A stretch of 51,016 nt of DNA, taken from assembly GCA_023417635.1 (NCBI GenBank), contig JAEZFF010000046.1, positions 1 to 51,016 on the forward strand, read 5' to 3'. This document shows, one piece after another, positions 8,536 through 16,616 of the stretch. Position numbers and translations under genes: made by a program. Position 1 is the stretch's first letter. Every line of letters starts with the position of its first letter. The DNA comes from Bacillota bacterium. GTDB taxonomy: Bacteria > Bacillota > Clostridia > Oscillospirales > Acutalibacteraceae. The notes under the pieces were generated by a model. It was not told where the DNA came from and made no database searches. It was given only the letters and a program-made list of their open reading frames with translations.

Positions 8536-9420
8536 CTATTGCTGGGCATTGCGCATTAAGCAGTCCACCCAGACGGAATAATACCTTGCCTTCAGATGAA
8601 CCCCGTCACCGGAATAATTGTCCGGCAGATTGCCGTGGCCGTCTTCCGCGGCGGAAGCCACATCGACGTAAAAAACATGTGAGCCGTCAGCCAGAGTTTT
8701 CAGGCCGTTATTCCGGGTGCGGATGGTATTGTTGCTGAAAACCGGGTCGTTTTGCATCTTTTCCGCAGTAACATAAAGAATAGACTGGATATAAATCGCA
8801 GCGTTTGGCTGCATCTTTCTAATTTGCGCCACGATATCGGAATAATGCTGTACAAAATACGACGTGGTGCCTGTGCCAAGTTCATTAATCCCGAGGAGAA
8901 TATAAATTTTCCCATACTGCCGCCTCCTCAGGGTCTGTTCCAAAGTAAGGCCCGTGGAACCGTCTGTTTTGGGTTGATCAAAAAGCTGATAAATGCTAAG
9001 CCCTACCCGGCTGAAATAGCTGGCGTCATCCAGCCCTCCGTAAAGTTTCAGCCCTTCTGTAAGGCTGTCGCCTACAAACAGTGTATCGCTGAAGTAGCTT
9101 TTCTTTACCGCCCGCTTTGCCGGCGGCTGCGAGGAAGTCTGCCTTGTTTTACTGCTGCTCTGCGGCCGGGCCGAAGAAGGTGTTTCGGAAACAACTGAAT
9201 TTTTTGACGATGCTGCTGAAGAAGGAAAAGCGGGTGCTGAGGAAACGCCGGTAATCATTTGAAATTCCGGACCGGCAGAATTATGTGGAGCCGTGTTGAC
9301 CAGAAAGCCAAAACCGTTTTTCGGCACCACAGCACATTCTACCGCCAATACAATGCCTGCCACGGCAGCTACGGCAAGAATCAGCGTTACAAGAGGGCAT
9401 TTTTTCAAAAAGACTTTCAT
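8536..9420 (-). CDS. Membrane-anchored SGNH/GDSL hydrolase
   Basis: A 294-residue extracellular esterase-type protein. It has one N-terminal membrane anchor (residues about 8-28) and a Ser/Pro-rich linker (about 58-105). The SGNH fold follows, with block I FVGDSLTEG (catalytic Ser about 119), an oxyanion Asn in LGINELGTG, and the C-terminal DGVH pair supplying Asp and His. All three catalytic residues are intact. It starts 12 bases after the MBOAT gene on the same strand. MBOAT/SGNH pairs O-acetylate cell-wall or secreted polysaccharides: the MBOAT moves acetyl across the membrane and the SGNH protein transfers or removes it. The polymer is unknown. Confidence 0.9.
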   Translation of the reverse strand: MKVFLKKCPLVTLILAVAAVAGIVLAVECAVVPKNGFGFLVNTAPHNSAGPEFQMITGVSSAPAFPSSAASSKNSVVSETPSSARPQSSSKTRQTSSQPPAKRAVKKSYFSDTLFVGDSLTEGLKLYGGLDDASYFSRVGLSIYQLFDQPKTDGSTGLTLEQTLRRRQYGKIYILLGINELGTGTTSYFVQHYSDIVAQIRKMQPNAAIYIQSILYVTAEKMQNDPVFSNNTIRTRNNGLKTLADGSHVFYVDVASAAEDGHGNLPDNYSGDGVHLKARYYSVWVDCLMRNAQQ

Positions 9421-9432
9421 TCAGGACCATCC

Positions 9433-10770
9433 TCAAAACTGTAAATACATAAACGGATTGCTTGCACTGTTGTGAATGGAAATAATGCAACTCCAGAAGG
9501 CTGTAAAAAGTATTACGGTTACCAGCACACGGCGCTTTCGGCTATGCAGCAGGAAAAGTTCCGGCTGCGGAATCAAAAATGCACAGCCCACAGCAAGGTA
9601 CGGCAGGTAACCCTTGCCGTACTCCACCCAGTCGCCGAGGTTCACGTTGATGCCTGCCGAAGCTACTGGGAACAGCCGTGTAAAGTAAACAGCCAACGTT
9701 GACAGGTTTGTATTGGCAAACAGCATCCAGGTAAGAGGAATAACCAGCAGAACGTAAAGATGCCCCAAAACAGGCCAGCGTGTAAGGTATTTCCGCAGAA
9801 AAAGTTTTTCAAGCGCTATAAAGAAAAACAGCGAAATGCCCCACAGGACAAAGTTCCAGCCCGTGCCGTGCCAGATTCCCGTAAGCACCCAAACAATAAA
9901 CAGATTCCGAACCGTAGCCGGCATGCCGTGCCGGCTTCCGCCCAGCGGAATATAGATATAATCGCGAAACCATGCGCCGAGCGTCGCGTGCCAGCGCCGG
10001 TAGAAATCCGAAACGGAAGTCGAGCAGTACGGAAAAACGAAGTTCCGTGGTAAAACGAAGCCAAACATCTGTGCTAAACCCATAGCCATAAGGGAATAAC
10101 CATGAAAGTCAAAATACAACTGTAAAGTAAAAGCAGCCATGCCCAGCCAGGCCATCGGCGTGGAAATTGACTCGCATCCAATCACCGAAATCTGCTTCCA
10201 CAGCCCGCCGATTTTATCTGCCAGCAGCACCTTGTAGGCAAGGCCGACAATAAAGAAACGAAGCCCGCTCTCCAGATTCTCCGCGCGGCAGCTGTCGCGC
10301 CGAAGGTCCGGCGCAAAGTCGCCATAACGGGTAATCGGCCCTTCCTGCACCTTCGGGAAAAAGAACATATAGGTATTGAAGCGCAGAAGTGACCGCTCAC
10401 ATGGAATGTCTTCGCGGTAAACATCGATCTGGTAGGCCAGCATTTGAAAAGTATAGAAGCTAATGCCAACTGGAAGGGGCGGATGTAATTTGAACCACAC
10501 CAGCAGCCCTGTATTGGCAGCTATTGTAATCCAAAACCAAAAGCGCCTTTTCGGACTTTTTTTGTTCTTTCCGCTGAAGCGGCTCGAAAAAAAGTAATTT
10601 GCCACAATGTCTGCCGCAAGGATTCCGGTCTGCCACCAGGAACCAAGGCCATAAAACAGGACGCTTCCAATGAGCAGCACATCATTTTTATACCGTTCCG
10701 CCGCTGTATAGTATAACACCAGCAAAAGAGGCAAAAACGCGAAAATAAAGTATAAACTGGAAAAGCTCAA
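9433..10770 (-). CDS. MBOAT family O-acyltransferase (AlgI/PatA-like)
   Basis: A 445-residue multi-span membrane acyltransferase. Family landmarks are PVGISFYTFQMLAYQIDVYR, the GPITRYGDF stretch, FYRRWHATLGAWFRDYIYIP and LTGIWHGTGWNFVLWG, the last containing the catalytic histidine. The frame stays open to ATG 10929, but those extra 53 residues are unlike the family. TTG 10770 has AAAGGA nine bases upstream, so I place the start there; the second MBOAT gene of this window (40339) also starts with TTG. It would deliver acyl groups to an extracytoplasmic polysaccharide in partnership with the SGNH protein downstream. Expression is probably governed by the long structured leader. Confidence 0.9.
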   Translation of the reverse strand: MSFSSLYFIFAFLPLLLVLYYTAAERYKNDVLLIGSVLFYGLGSWWQTGILAADIVANYFFSSRFSGKNKKSPKRRFWFWITIAANTGLLVWFKLHPPLPVGISFYTFQMLAYQIDVYREDIPCERSLLRFNTYMFFFPKVQEGPITRYGDFAPDLRRDSCRAENLESGLRFFIVGLAYKVLLADKIGGLWKQISVIGCESISTPMAWLGMAAFTLQLYFDFHGYSLMAMGLAQMFGFVLPRNFVFPYCSTSVSDFYRRWHATLGAWFRDYIYIPLGGSRHGMPATVRNLFIVWVLTGIWHGTGWNFVLWGISLFFFIALEKLFLRKYLTRWPVLGHLYVLLVIPLTWMLFANTNLSTLAVYFTRLFPVASAGINVNLGDWVEYGKGYLPYLAVGCAFLIPQPELFLLHSRKRRVLVTVILFTAFWSCIISIHNSASNPFMYLQF

Positions 10771-11054
10771 GCCGCCGCATCCTTTCTGGAAACTATGTTT
10801 CCCATTTTGGGAAAGCAGATTAGCCGCATCCGTGCAGCCAAAGTTCGAAAAAGCGGGTTTGGGCAAAACGATGCGGCACGGCAGAAAATTCGGTCGGCAA
10901 AATGCAGCGTATTTTTTTAGAGCCTGCAAAATAGCATTTTTGCGGCTTCCTAAGATTCACGCAAATATCTTTATTCCAAACGAAGGCTTCTTCAATTATT
11001 ATGGTCGGTAATTCTTCTCTTACTAATAATACATCTATCTTATTTCTCTATCAA
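10771..11054 (-). promoter_or_regulatory. Promoter and long structured leader of the MBOAT-SGNH operon
   Basis: Minus-strand promoter: -35 TTGATA (11054-11049), 17-base spacer, -10 TATTAT (11031-11026). This gives a leader of about 250 nt before TTG 10770. In the RNA, GCCGCATC (10877-10870) can pair perfectly with either of two identical GGATGCGGC copies, at 10831-10823 or 10782-10774. The second copy overlaps the ribosome site. CCGTGC and GCACGG next to them offer a third, competing pairing. I do not match this to a known riboswitch class. The rest of the 434-base gap holds the promoter of the M42 gene. Confidence 0.5.
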
Positions 11055-11137
11055 GTTACAAAGCGGCTAACTTCTCTATATTTTTGGTTTCAATATTGTA
11101 AATATTATTTTTTCGGCAAAACTCTGCAGCTTGTCTT

Positions 11138-11166
11138 TTGAAATTTTGACGGCTTTATGCTATGAT
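11138..11166 (+). promoter_or_regulatory. Promoter of the M42 peptidase gene
   Basis: -35 TTGAAA (11138-11143), 17-base spacer, -10 TATGAT (11161-11166). Confidence 0.7.
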
Positions 11167-11204
11167 TATTCCAAAACCAGCCCGTTTATGAAAGGAAAAA
11201 AATT

Positions 11205-12227
11205 ATGAATTCTATAACAGAAAACTTGAAACAGCTTGCCGCGATTGACAGCCCTACCGGCTTTACAAAAAATGCCGCCGACTATGTGGCGGAACGCTTG
11301 CGCCAGCTTGGATTTCAACCGAAAATGACAAACAAAAGCTGCGTTGTCTGCTGCATCGGCGGCGAAGAAAATCCCATTATCCTCTCATCCCATATTGACA
11401 CACTCGGCGGTATGGTTGCCGAAATTAAGGAAAACGGCCGCCTACGGCTTACCAATATCGGCGGCCTAAATCCATCGAACTGTGAAACGGAAAATTGCCG
11501 CATTTACACCCGTGAGGGCAAAGTTTACGATGGCACGTTTCAGATGAACGACCCTTCTGTACATGTAAATGGTGACCTAGACAAGCAGGAACGTACTTTC
11601 AGCGCAATGGAAGTTGTGATAGATGAAGACGTAAAAAGCAAAGAGGAAACAGAGGCACTGGGGATTCGCAACGGTGACTTTGTCTGCTTTGACCCCCGCA
11701 CAACGGTTACAAAAAGCGGGTACATCAAAAGCCGTTTTCTGGATGATAAGCTTTCCGCCAGCGTCCTTTTGGCCTTTGCAGAAGAAGTACAGAAGAAAGA
11801 AATTAGCCTGAGCCGAAAAGTTTACGTTTTCTTTTCGGTTTATGAAGAAGTCGGCCACGGTTCCTGCGGCGCCCTTCCGGAGGATGCCGTAGAAATTATG
11901 AGCGTCGACATGGGCTGCGTCGGCCAAGGAGTTGCCTGCACAGAGCGCCAAGTCAGCATTTGCGCAAAAGACAGCTGCGGCCCTTACGACTATGAGGTAA
12001 CGACGAACCTGATTCACTGTGCAGAAAAGGGCGGCCTCAACTTTGCTGTCGACATCTACCCGCACTATGGATCGGATGCCGATGCTGCACTCTCAGCTGG
12101 CTACGACATGAAGCACGGGCTGATTGGCCCAGGTGTATACGCTTCTCACGGCTACGAGCGTTCCCACGTTGATGGTGCTGAAAACACGCTGAAACTACTG
12201 GAACTTTACCTGAGCCAGCAAGACTAA
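11205..12227 (+). CDS. M42 family metallo-aminopeptidase
   Basis: A 340-residue cytoplasmic aminopeptidase of the M42 (glutamyl-aminopeptidase/PepA-TET) family, which forms large tetrahedral complexes that trim oligopeptides. Metal and catalytic residues are visible: H63 and D65 in SSHIDTLGG, D180-D181 in LDDKLSA, E214-E215 in YEEVGHGS, the MSVDMG stretch, and a C-terminal histidine in the SHGYERSH region. The length matches the family. It has its own promoter and AAAGGA ribosome site, and ends in a bidirectional hairpin. It may help process peptides imported by the Opp system nearby, which is inference from physical proximity only. Confidence 0.93.
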   Translation: MNSITENLKQLAAIDSPTGFTKNAADYVAERLRQLGFQPKMTNKSCVVCCIGGEENPIILSSHIDTLGGMVAEIKENGRLRLTNIGGLNPSNCETENCRIYTREGKVYDGTFQMNDPSVHVNGDLDKQERTFSAMEVVIDEDVKSKEETEALGIRNGDFVCFDPRTTVTKSGYIKSRFLDDKLSASVLLAFAEEVQKKEISLSRKVYVFFSVYEEVGHGSCGALPEDAVEIMSVDMGCVGQGVACTERQVSICAKDSCGPYDYEVTTNLIHCAEKGGLNFAVDIYPHYGSDADAALSAGYDMKHGLIGPGVYASHGYERSHVDGAENTLKLLELYLSQQD

Positions 12228-12244
12228 GCTGGGTTATGAAAAAA

Positions 12245-12277
12245 AGGCACTGTAGCTCTTTAGGCTGCAGTGCCTTT
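12245..12277. terminator. Bidirectional terminator between M42 and cohesin-like genes
   Basis: Stem AGGCACTG (12245-12252) with CAGTGCCT (12268-12275). It is preceded by an A run and followed by T-rich sequence, so it can serve both convergent genes. Confidence 0.75.
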
Positions 12278-12280
12278 CTC

Positions 12281-13432
12281 TTACTTTTTCTTTTCTCTGC
12301 CAGATGTACGAATACACAGCAACACACCGACCATGACGCAGAAACCAGCTGCAAGCATACCGACAAGGTAAGGAGGAAATTCATTCTTCACTACGTTAAG
12401 CGGAGTCGGCTGCCGCTCATTTCTGCCTTCTGTCTCCGCCATTCTCATTGTTTGTGCTGTTGTATCTGCGCTTTCTTTCGGCGATTTAATGCGTTGGGCA
12501 GTTCCAGATCGTCCCTTTCTGCCCGCCTTGACTGAGGCTAAAGCCCGCTCCGCTGCCGGCCCGCTTTTGCGGGGGCTTTGACGAAAGCCCTTGGCGCTGG
12601 TGGTTTTCTTTCTTCCACTTTGAGAATCCTTTGCTTTTTCCGGCTGCTCTGCTGGTTCCTCTTTTTCCGCACGGCAGACAGTAACGTAATAAATGAGCTT
12701 TTGCTTCCCATCCGCCGAAGTGGCAGCGATCTGAATTAATGTTTCACTGCCCGGCGCTTCAAGGCTTTTTCGGTTAACAAGAACTTTTGACCCATCTTTT
12801 CCATCAGCGCAGAAGGTCACCGAACGGACAGAAGCCTCTACATCCAACCGGTAGTCGGTAACATCCGGCTGAAAAGCGGGCTGCAACTGCCCAACGGAAG
12901 GAACAAGCGCCGCCAGGCGTGCATTTGCTGGCTTTTTCGGCTTCTCCATACTGACTGGAAGCACTTCATAAGTATTTAACCCCATATCGCTGCCTGTATA
13001 GTCGCAGGTTTCATCGACACATACACACAGGTTTGTTTCGTTTGCCAATGCCTCATCACTGCGCACTTGGAAAGAGAACTCTGCTATCTTTCCAGAAAGG
13101 GTAGCAGCGTAACCACGACCCGTATTGCACACATAAACGGCGCAGATTGGATTTGACTTCGTATTCATGTGCATGGTTCCGCTTTCCATCTGCCGCGATT
13201 CTTTTGCTCCTGTAAAGCTCAGAACGGAATCATCATATGCAACCCTCAGGCGAAACCCTGCGACGGCCGCGCCTGGAGTAAGATTTACCTGGAGCGTGAT
13301 TGTGCCATCCGCACCGCTGCATACGGTGCTGAAAAGAAACGCTGATTCTGTTTTTGCCTGTGCAGGCACTGGAATCTGCACAACGCAGGAAAGACAAAAG
13401 AAAAGCAGAACGGCTGCAAAAAAGCGCTTCAC
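12281..13432 (-). CDS. Surface protein with cohesin-like and cadherin-like domains
   Basis: A 383-residue exported protein. A signal peptide (residues about 1-27, ending AQA) is followed by a cohesin-type beta-sandwich (about 30-165; ITLQVNLTPGAAVAGFRLRV and DSVLSFTGA are typical). A second beta domain resembling the cadherin-like sandwich comes next (about 180-265; FQPDVTDYRLDV). Then come a Lys/Ser/Arg-rich linker and a C-terminal membrane anchor (about 355-375) ending in a basic tail. The start is GTG 13432 with GAGGAA seven bases upstream. Cohesin domains bind dockerins, but no dockerin or scaffoldin partner is visible here, so the ligand is open. It is probably a wall-spanning protein anchored in the membrane. 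Confidence 0.82.
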   Translation of the reverse strand: MKRFFAAVLLFFCLSCVVQIPVPAQAKTESAFLFSTVCSGADGTITLQVNLTPGAAVAGFRLRVAYDDSVLSFTGAKESRQMESGTMHMNTKSNPICAVYVCNTGRGYAATLSGKIAEFSFQVRSDEALANETNLCVCVDETCDYTGSDMGLNTYEVLPVSMEKPKKPANARLAALVPSVGQLQPAFQPDVTDYRLDVEASVRSVTFCADGKDGSKVLVNRKSLEAPGSETLIQIAATSADGKQKLIYYVTVCRAEKEEPAEQPEKAKDSQSGRKKTTSAKGFRQSPRKSGPAAERALASVKAGRKGRSGTAQRIKSPKESADTTAQTMRMAETEGRNERQPTPLNVVKNEFPPYLVGMLAAGFCVMVGVLLCIRTSGREKKK

Positions 13433-13546
13433 CTAAAATTCCTCATTTCTGAAAATCTGCGGGAACCACAGCAAGTCCACAAAAAGAAAAGAGCAACCCG
13501 CCGAAAAGCCCGGCTGGCTGCTAAAACGACTACTGTGTAAATTTGC

Positions 13547-14077
13547 TCAGGCGGTAACTGTATTTCTGCCCATTTCATCGGCGCCGCTCAACTCGTGGAT
13601 ACGCCTTTTGCGCAGAGTCTGCAGGCGAAAACGGTTGTAGCGCTGTATAATGGCAAATGGAAGGTTGCCAATTAAAATAAAAAGGGAAAAAAGCATACCC
13701 ACAAGAAGCGGGTCAATAATAAATGTAATCACAACGCATAGGCAATTTTTCAAGTGCATCCATTCGCCGCGGCAAGTTTCCATAATAAACTGGTCAAGGT
13801 ATTCAATGGTGTCATTTGTAAAATGTCTTTTCGAGAACCCACCTTTTCCAATATACTGTGGAACACGGTCTTTCCACACCTGGATTTTCAGGTTAACCCG
13901 GTACCAGCGGCCCCCGTGTTCCCATTGCTTTGCCGTATAGCGGTTCTTGGAAGAATCAAACATCGTATCCGGCAGTTTTTGGCATGACATAAAAGTTACT
14001 AAATGCCAAATACCGACCAGAATAATATTCCACATCAGCATATCAAGAAACGAAGAATTTTTAAGCATCCCAGCCAC
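13547..14077 (-). CDS. CrtO-type (glycosyl-diaponeurosporenoate acyltransferase-like) membrane protein
   Basis: A 176-residue protein with N-terminal and C-terminal hydrophobic segments. The conserved core resembles the staphylococcal CrtO family: KQWEHGGRWYRVNLKIQVWK, a basic KRHF patch, ETCRGEW, and NLPFAIIQRYNRFRL near the C-terminus. In staphyloxanthin synthesis CrtO acylates a glycosylated carotenoid. No carotenoid genes occur in this window, so here it may acylate another glycolipid. Many Firmicutes carry isolated members. The substrate is inference and the family call comes from remembered motifs. Start ATG 14077, with its own promoter at 14156-14184. Confidence 0.72.
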   Translation of the reverse strand: MAGMLKNSSFLDMLMWNIILVGIWHLVTFMSCQKLPDTMFDSSKNRYTAKQWEHGGRWYRVNLKIQVWKDRVPQYIGKGGFSKRHFTNDTIEYLDQFIMETCRGEWMHLKNCLCVVITFIIDPLLVGMLFSLFILIGNLPFAIIQRYNRFRLQTLRKRRIHELSGADEMGRNTVTA

Positions 14078-14155
14078 TTCCTTTCTTGTGAAACAGCAGC
14101 GCCTCCCTGTGGCAGCTGCCTAAACCCCTTCATAGCCTAATGCTCCTACTGCTAT

Positions 14156-14184
14156 ATTATAGTACAAAACGGTAAAATGTGCAA
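14156..14184 (-). promoter_or_regulatory. Promoter of the CrtO-like gene
   Basis: Minus strand: -35 TTGCAC (14184-14179), 17-base spacer, -10 TATAAT (14161-14156). Confidence 0.7.
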
Positions 14185-14255
14185 GGATGCGCCTGTACCA
14201 TTCAGTGTACCCAAAAGTCTGTGATATTCGCACTCTTTGGAACCAGCAACTCAAG

Positions 14256-14289
14256 AAAAGCGCCTACGAAGAATATATTCCGCAGGCGC
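14256..14289 (-). terminator. Intrinsic terminator of the opp operon
   Basis: Stem GCGCCTACG (14260-14268) with CGCAGGCGC (14281-14289), one internal mismatch. On the minus strand it is followed by TTTTCTT, just after the last opp-operon gene. Confidence 0.7.
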
Positions 14290-14297
14290 CTGAAATA

Positions 14298-14603
14298 TTA
14301 AATTCTGGTAATAAGAAATGTAAATAAAAAATAAATTAAAATAGCTAGGCCAATCCACGGAAATACCAGCTGAAACATAGCAATAATCATCGCCAATCGA
14401 TCTTTCCAGCTATATTCGGGTTTCTCTTCCGTTTCGGGCTTTTCAGGCACCTTGGTCCCTGTGTCTTCAGACGATTCCTTTTCCTTTGAAGGCAGCGCGG
14501 CACGCCTTTTCTCTTCGGCTTCCCTTTGCTCGGCACGCAGCTTCAGTTCCTGCTCCAGAAGGTCGGGGCGTGGGCCCTGCCCCAGATGAAAGGGGTCGGT
14601 CAT
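14298..14603 (-). CDS. Small tail-anchored protein at the end of the opp operon
   Basis: A 101-residue protein with a highly charged Glu/Lys-rich N-terminal 65 residues, which may form a coiled coil around LLEQELKLRAEQREAEEKRR. A hydrophobic C-terminal segment (about 72-98) would anchor it in the membrane. The ATG overlaps the oppF stop by four bases, so it is translated with the transporter. I do not recognise a family. A membrane-associated accessory of the oligopeptide transporter is a fair guess from position, with no motif to support it. Confidence 0.65.
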   Translation of the reverse strand: MTDPFHLGQGPRPDLLEQELKLRAEQREAEEKRRAALPSKEKESSEDTGTKVPEKPETEEKPEYSWKDRLAMIIAMFQLVFPWIGLAILIYFLFTFLITRI

Positions 14604-15622
14604 TTTTCAGCCGCTTCAGGCTCTGCAGGCTTCTGCGGCGTGTCCTTCCCCGCAAAGGGGCAGGCGACATAGTGCTCGTTGCCTACGTTTCGGTACTCCG
14701 GGATTTCTTTGGCGCAGGCTTCGCACGCGATTGGGCAGCGGGTGCGAAATTTGCATCCGGAAGGCGGATTTGCCGGGGATGGCAAGTCACCCTTCAAAAT
14801 AACACGATTATGCTTCATTTTGGGGTCCGGAACCGGAATTGCCGAAAGCAGCGCTTTCGTGTAGGGATGCAGTGGGTTGTTATAAAGCTCATTCTTTGGA
14901 GCCATCTCTACAATATTGCCAAGGTACATAACGGCAACACGGTTACTGATGTATTCCACAACGGAAAGGTCATGCGAAATGAACATATAAGAAAGGTGCT
15001 TTTCCTTCTGCAAGTCACTTAGCAGGTTAATGATCTGTGCCTGAATGGAAACATCCAGCGCGGAAACCGGTTCGTCACAGATAATGAACGAAGGGTCAAG
15101 CGCAAGGCTGCGCGCAATACCAATGCGCTGCCTCTGGCCACCGGAGAACTCATGCGGGTAACGGTTGATATAATAGGTTGGCAAGCCGCACAAATCCATT
15201 GTTTCAGCCACTTTTTTACGAATCTGCTCCCTGGAACCCATCCGATGGTCAATCAGCGCTTCACCGATAATCTGGCCGACCGTCATGCGTGGGTCAAGCG
15301 AAGAATATGGGTCCTGAAACACCATCTGCATATGAGTCCGCTCTTCACGGAGCTGACGGCGAGTCAATTTGCTGAAGTCCCTGCCTTCGAATGTCACTTT
15401 GCCCGACGTCATTTTATACAGCCGCATAATGCTGCGGCCAAGTGTGGATTTTCCACACCCGGATTCTCCAACAACGCCAAGGGTTTCGCCGTGCTTAATA
15501 CTAAGCGAAACGCCGTCTACAGCCTTTACGTACCCCACGGTGTGCTGAAAAACACCGCCGCGGATTGGAAAATACTGCTTCAAATTCTCTACTTCAAGAA
15601 TATTATCGTTTTTCTCATCCAT
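14600..15622 (-). CDS. oppF: Oligopeptide/dipeptide ABC transporter ATPase OppF
   Basis: A 340-residue peptide-transporter ATPase. Motifs are Walker A GESGCGKST, signature FSGGQRQRIGIARSL, and Walker B FIICDEPVSALD. The C-terminal oligopeptide-type extension has spaced cysteines (GCKFRTRC, ACEACAK, VACPF) of the kind that binds an iron-sulfur cluster in DppD-type subunits. It pairs with OppD to power the OppB/OppC channel. It lies 12 bases after oppD, with the small anchored protein overlapping its stop. Confidence 0.95.
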   Translation of the reverse strand: MDEKNDNILEVENLKQYFPIRGGVFQHTVGYVKAVDGVSLSIKHGETLGVVGESGCGKSTLGRSIMRLYKMTSGKVTFEGRDFSKLTRRQLREERTHMQMVFQDPYSSLDPRMTVGQIIGEALIDHRMGSREQIRKKVAETMDLCGLPTYYINRYPHEFSGGQRQRIGIARSLALDPSFIICDEPVSALDVSIQAQIINLLSDLQKEKHLSYMFISHDLSVVEYISNRVAVMYLGNIVEMAPKNELYNNPLHPYTKALLSAIPVPDPKMKHNRVILKGDLPSPANPPSGCKFRTRCPIACEACAKEIPEYRNVGNEHYVACPFAGKDTPQKPAEPEAAEK

Positions 15623-15634
15623 GCAAGCACCCCC

Positions 15635-16603
15635 TTACGCTTTCACGAAGCAAGCCACAAGATGCCCAGGGCTGATTTCCTTCAGCTGAGGCTGCTCTTG
15701 CTTGCACTGCTCCGTACAAAATTCGCATCTCTGGTTAAAATAGCAGTTTTCCGGCATATCAATTGGGTTCGGAACCTGCCCGGGGATGGAATACAGGCGC
15801 TGATTATGGTTCGTTTTGCCAATAACCGGCTTTGACTTCATCAGACCTATTGTATACGGGTGCGTCGGATGCTCAAAAATGTCATTGACGCTGCCTTTCT
15901 CAACAATCTTGCCGGCATACATCACGACCACGTCGTCTGCCATTTCAGCAACAACACCAAGGTCATGCGTAATAAGCATGATGGACATGCCAAGCTCTGC
16001 TTTCAGCTTGCGCATAAGATCCAGAATTTGTGCCTGAATCGTAACGTCAAGCGCTGTGGTCGGCTCATCGGCGATTAAAAGGCGCGGGTTGCAAATCAGT
16101 GCCATGGCAATCATCACGCGCTGGCGCATACCACCAGAAAGTTCATGCGGGTAAGAATCCACAATTTCTTCCGCGCGCGGGATATTGACAAGCTTAATCA
16201 TTTCAATCGCCTTTTGGCGGGCTTCTTCTTTCGTTGCCTTTGTATGGGTCAGCAGATTTTCCATAATCTGTTCCCCTACAGTAAAGACCGGGTTCAGGGA
16301 AGTCATTGGTTCCTGAAAGATCATTCCAACTTCTTTGCCGTTAATCTGCTGCATTTCTTTGTCGCTGAGCTTCAAAAGGTCTTTGCCATCCATCAGGATT
16401 TCTCCGCCGACAACTTTGCCAGGAGGCGACTGCACCAAATGCATCAGGGAAAGTGCGGTAACACTCTTGCCGCATCCGGATTCGCCCACAACACAGACGG
16501 TTTTTCCTTCCGGTATTTCAAAGCTTATGCCGTTAACGGCCTTTACAATTCCGGAATCCGTGTAGAACCAGGTCTGTAAATTTTTAAACTCAATAAAAGC
16601 CAT
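15635..16603 (-). CDS. oppD: Oligopeptide/dipeptide ABC transporter ATPase OppD
   Basis: A 322-residue ATPase partner of OppF. Visible motifs are Walker A GESGCGKS, signature LSGGMRQRVMIAMAL, and Walker B LLIADEPTTALDVTIQ. The C-terminal peptide-transporter domain has cysteines at CYFNQRCEFC, EQCKQ and VACF. It sits at the inner face of the membrane and couples ATP hydrolysis to peptide uptake. It starts 13 bases after oppC and is clearly in the same operon. Confidence 0.95.
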   Translation of the reverse strand: MAFIEFKNLQTWFYTDSGIVKAVNGISFEIPEGKTVCVVGESGCGKSVTALSLMHLVQSPPGKVVGGEILMDGKDLLKLSDKEMQQINGKEVGMIFQEPMTSLNPVFTVGEQIMENLLTHTKATKEEARQKAIEMIKLVNIPRAEEIVDSYPHELSGGMRQRVMIAMALICNPRLLIADEPTTALDVTIQAQILDLMRKLKAELGMSIMLITHDLGVVAEMADDVVVMYAGKIVEKGSVNDIFEHPTHPYTIGLMKSKPVIGKTNHNQRLYSIPGQVPNPIDMPENCYFNQRCEFCTEQCKQEQPQLKEISPGHLVACFVKA

Positions 16604-16616
16604 TCCGTTTTCCCCC

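Noticed and set aside
10771..10929. N-terminal extension of the first MBOAT protein (start at 10929)
   Set aside because: The 53 extra residues do not fit the family, and TTG 10770 has a proper ribosome site. The region folds as an RNA leader instead.
10771..11019. Known c-di-GMP or other named riboswitch in the MBOAT leader
   Set aside because: The conserved aptamer core sequences that I know for these classes are not present. Only the alternative-pairing architecture can be supported.
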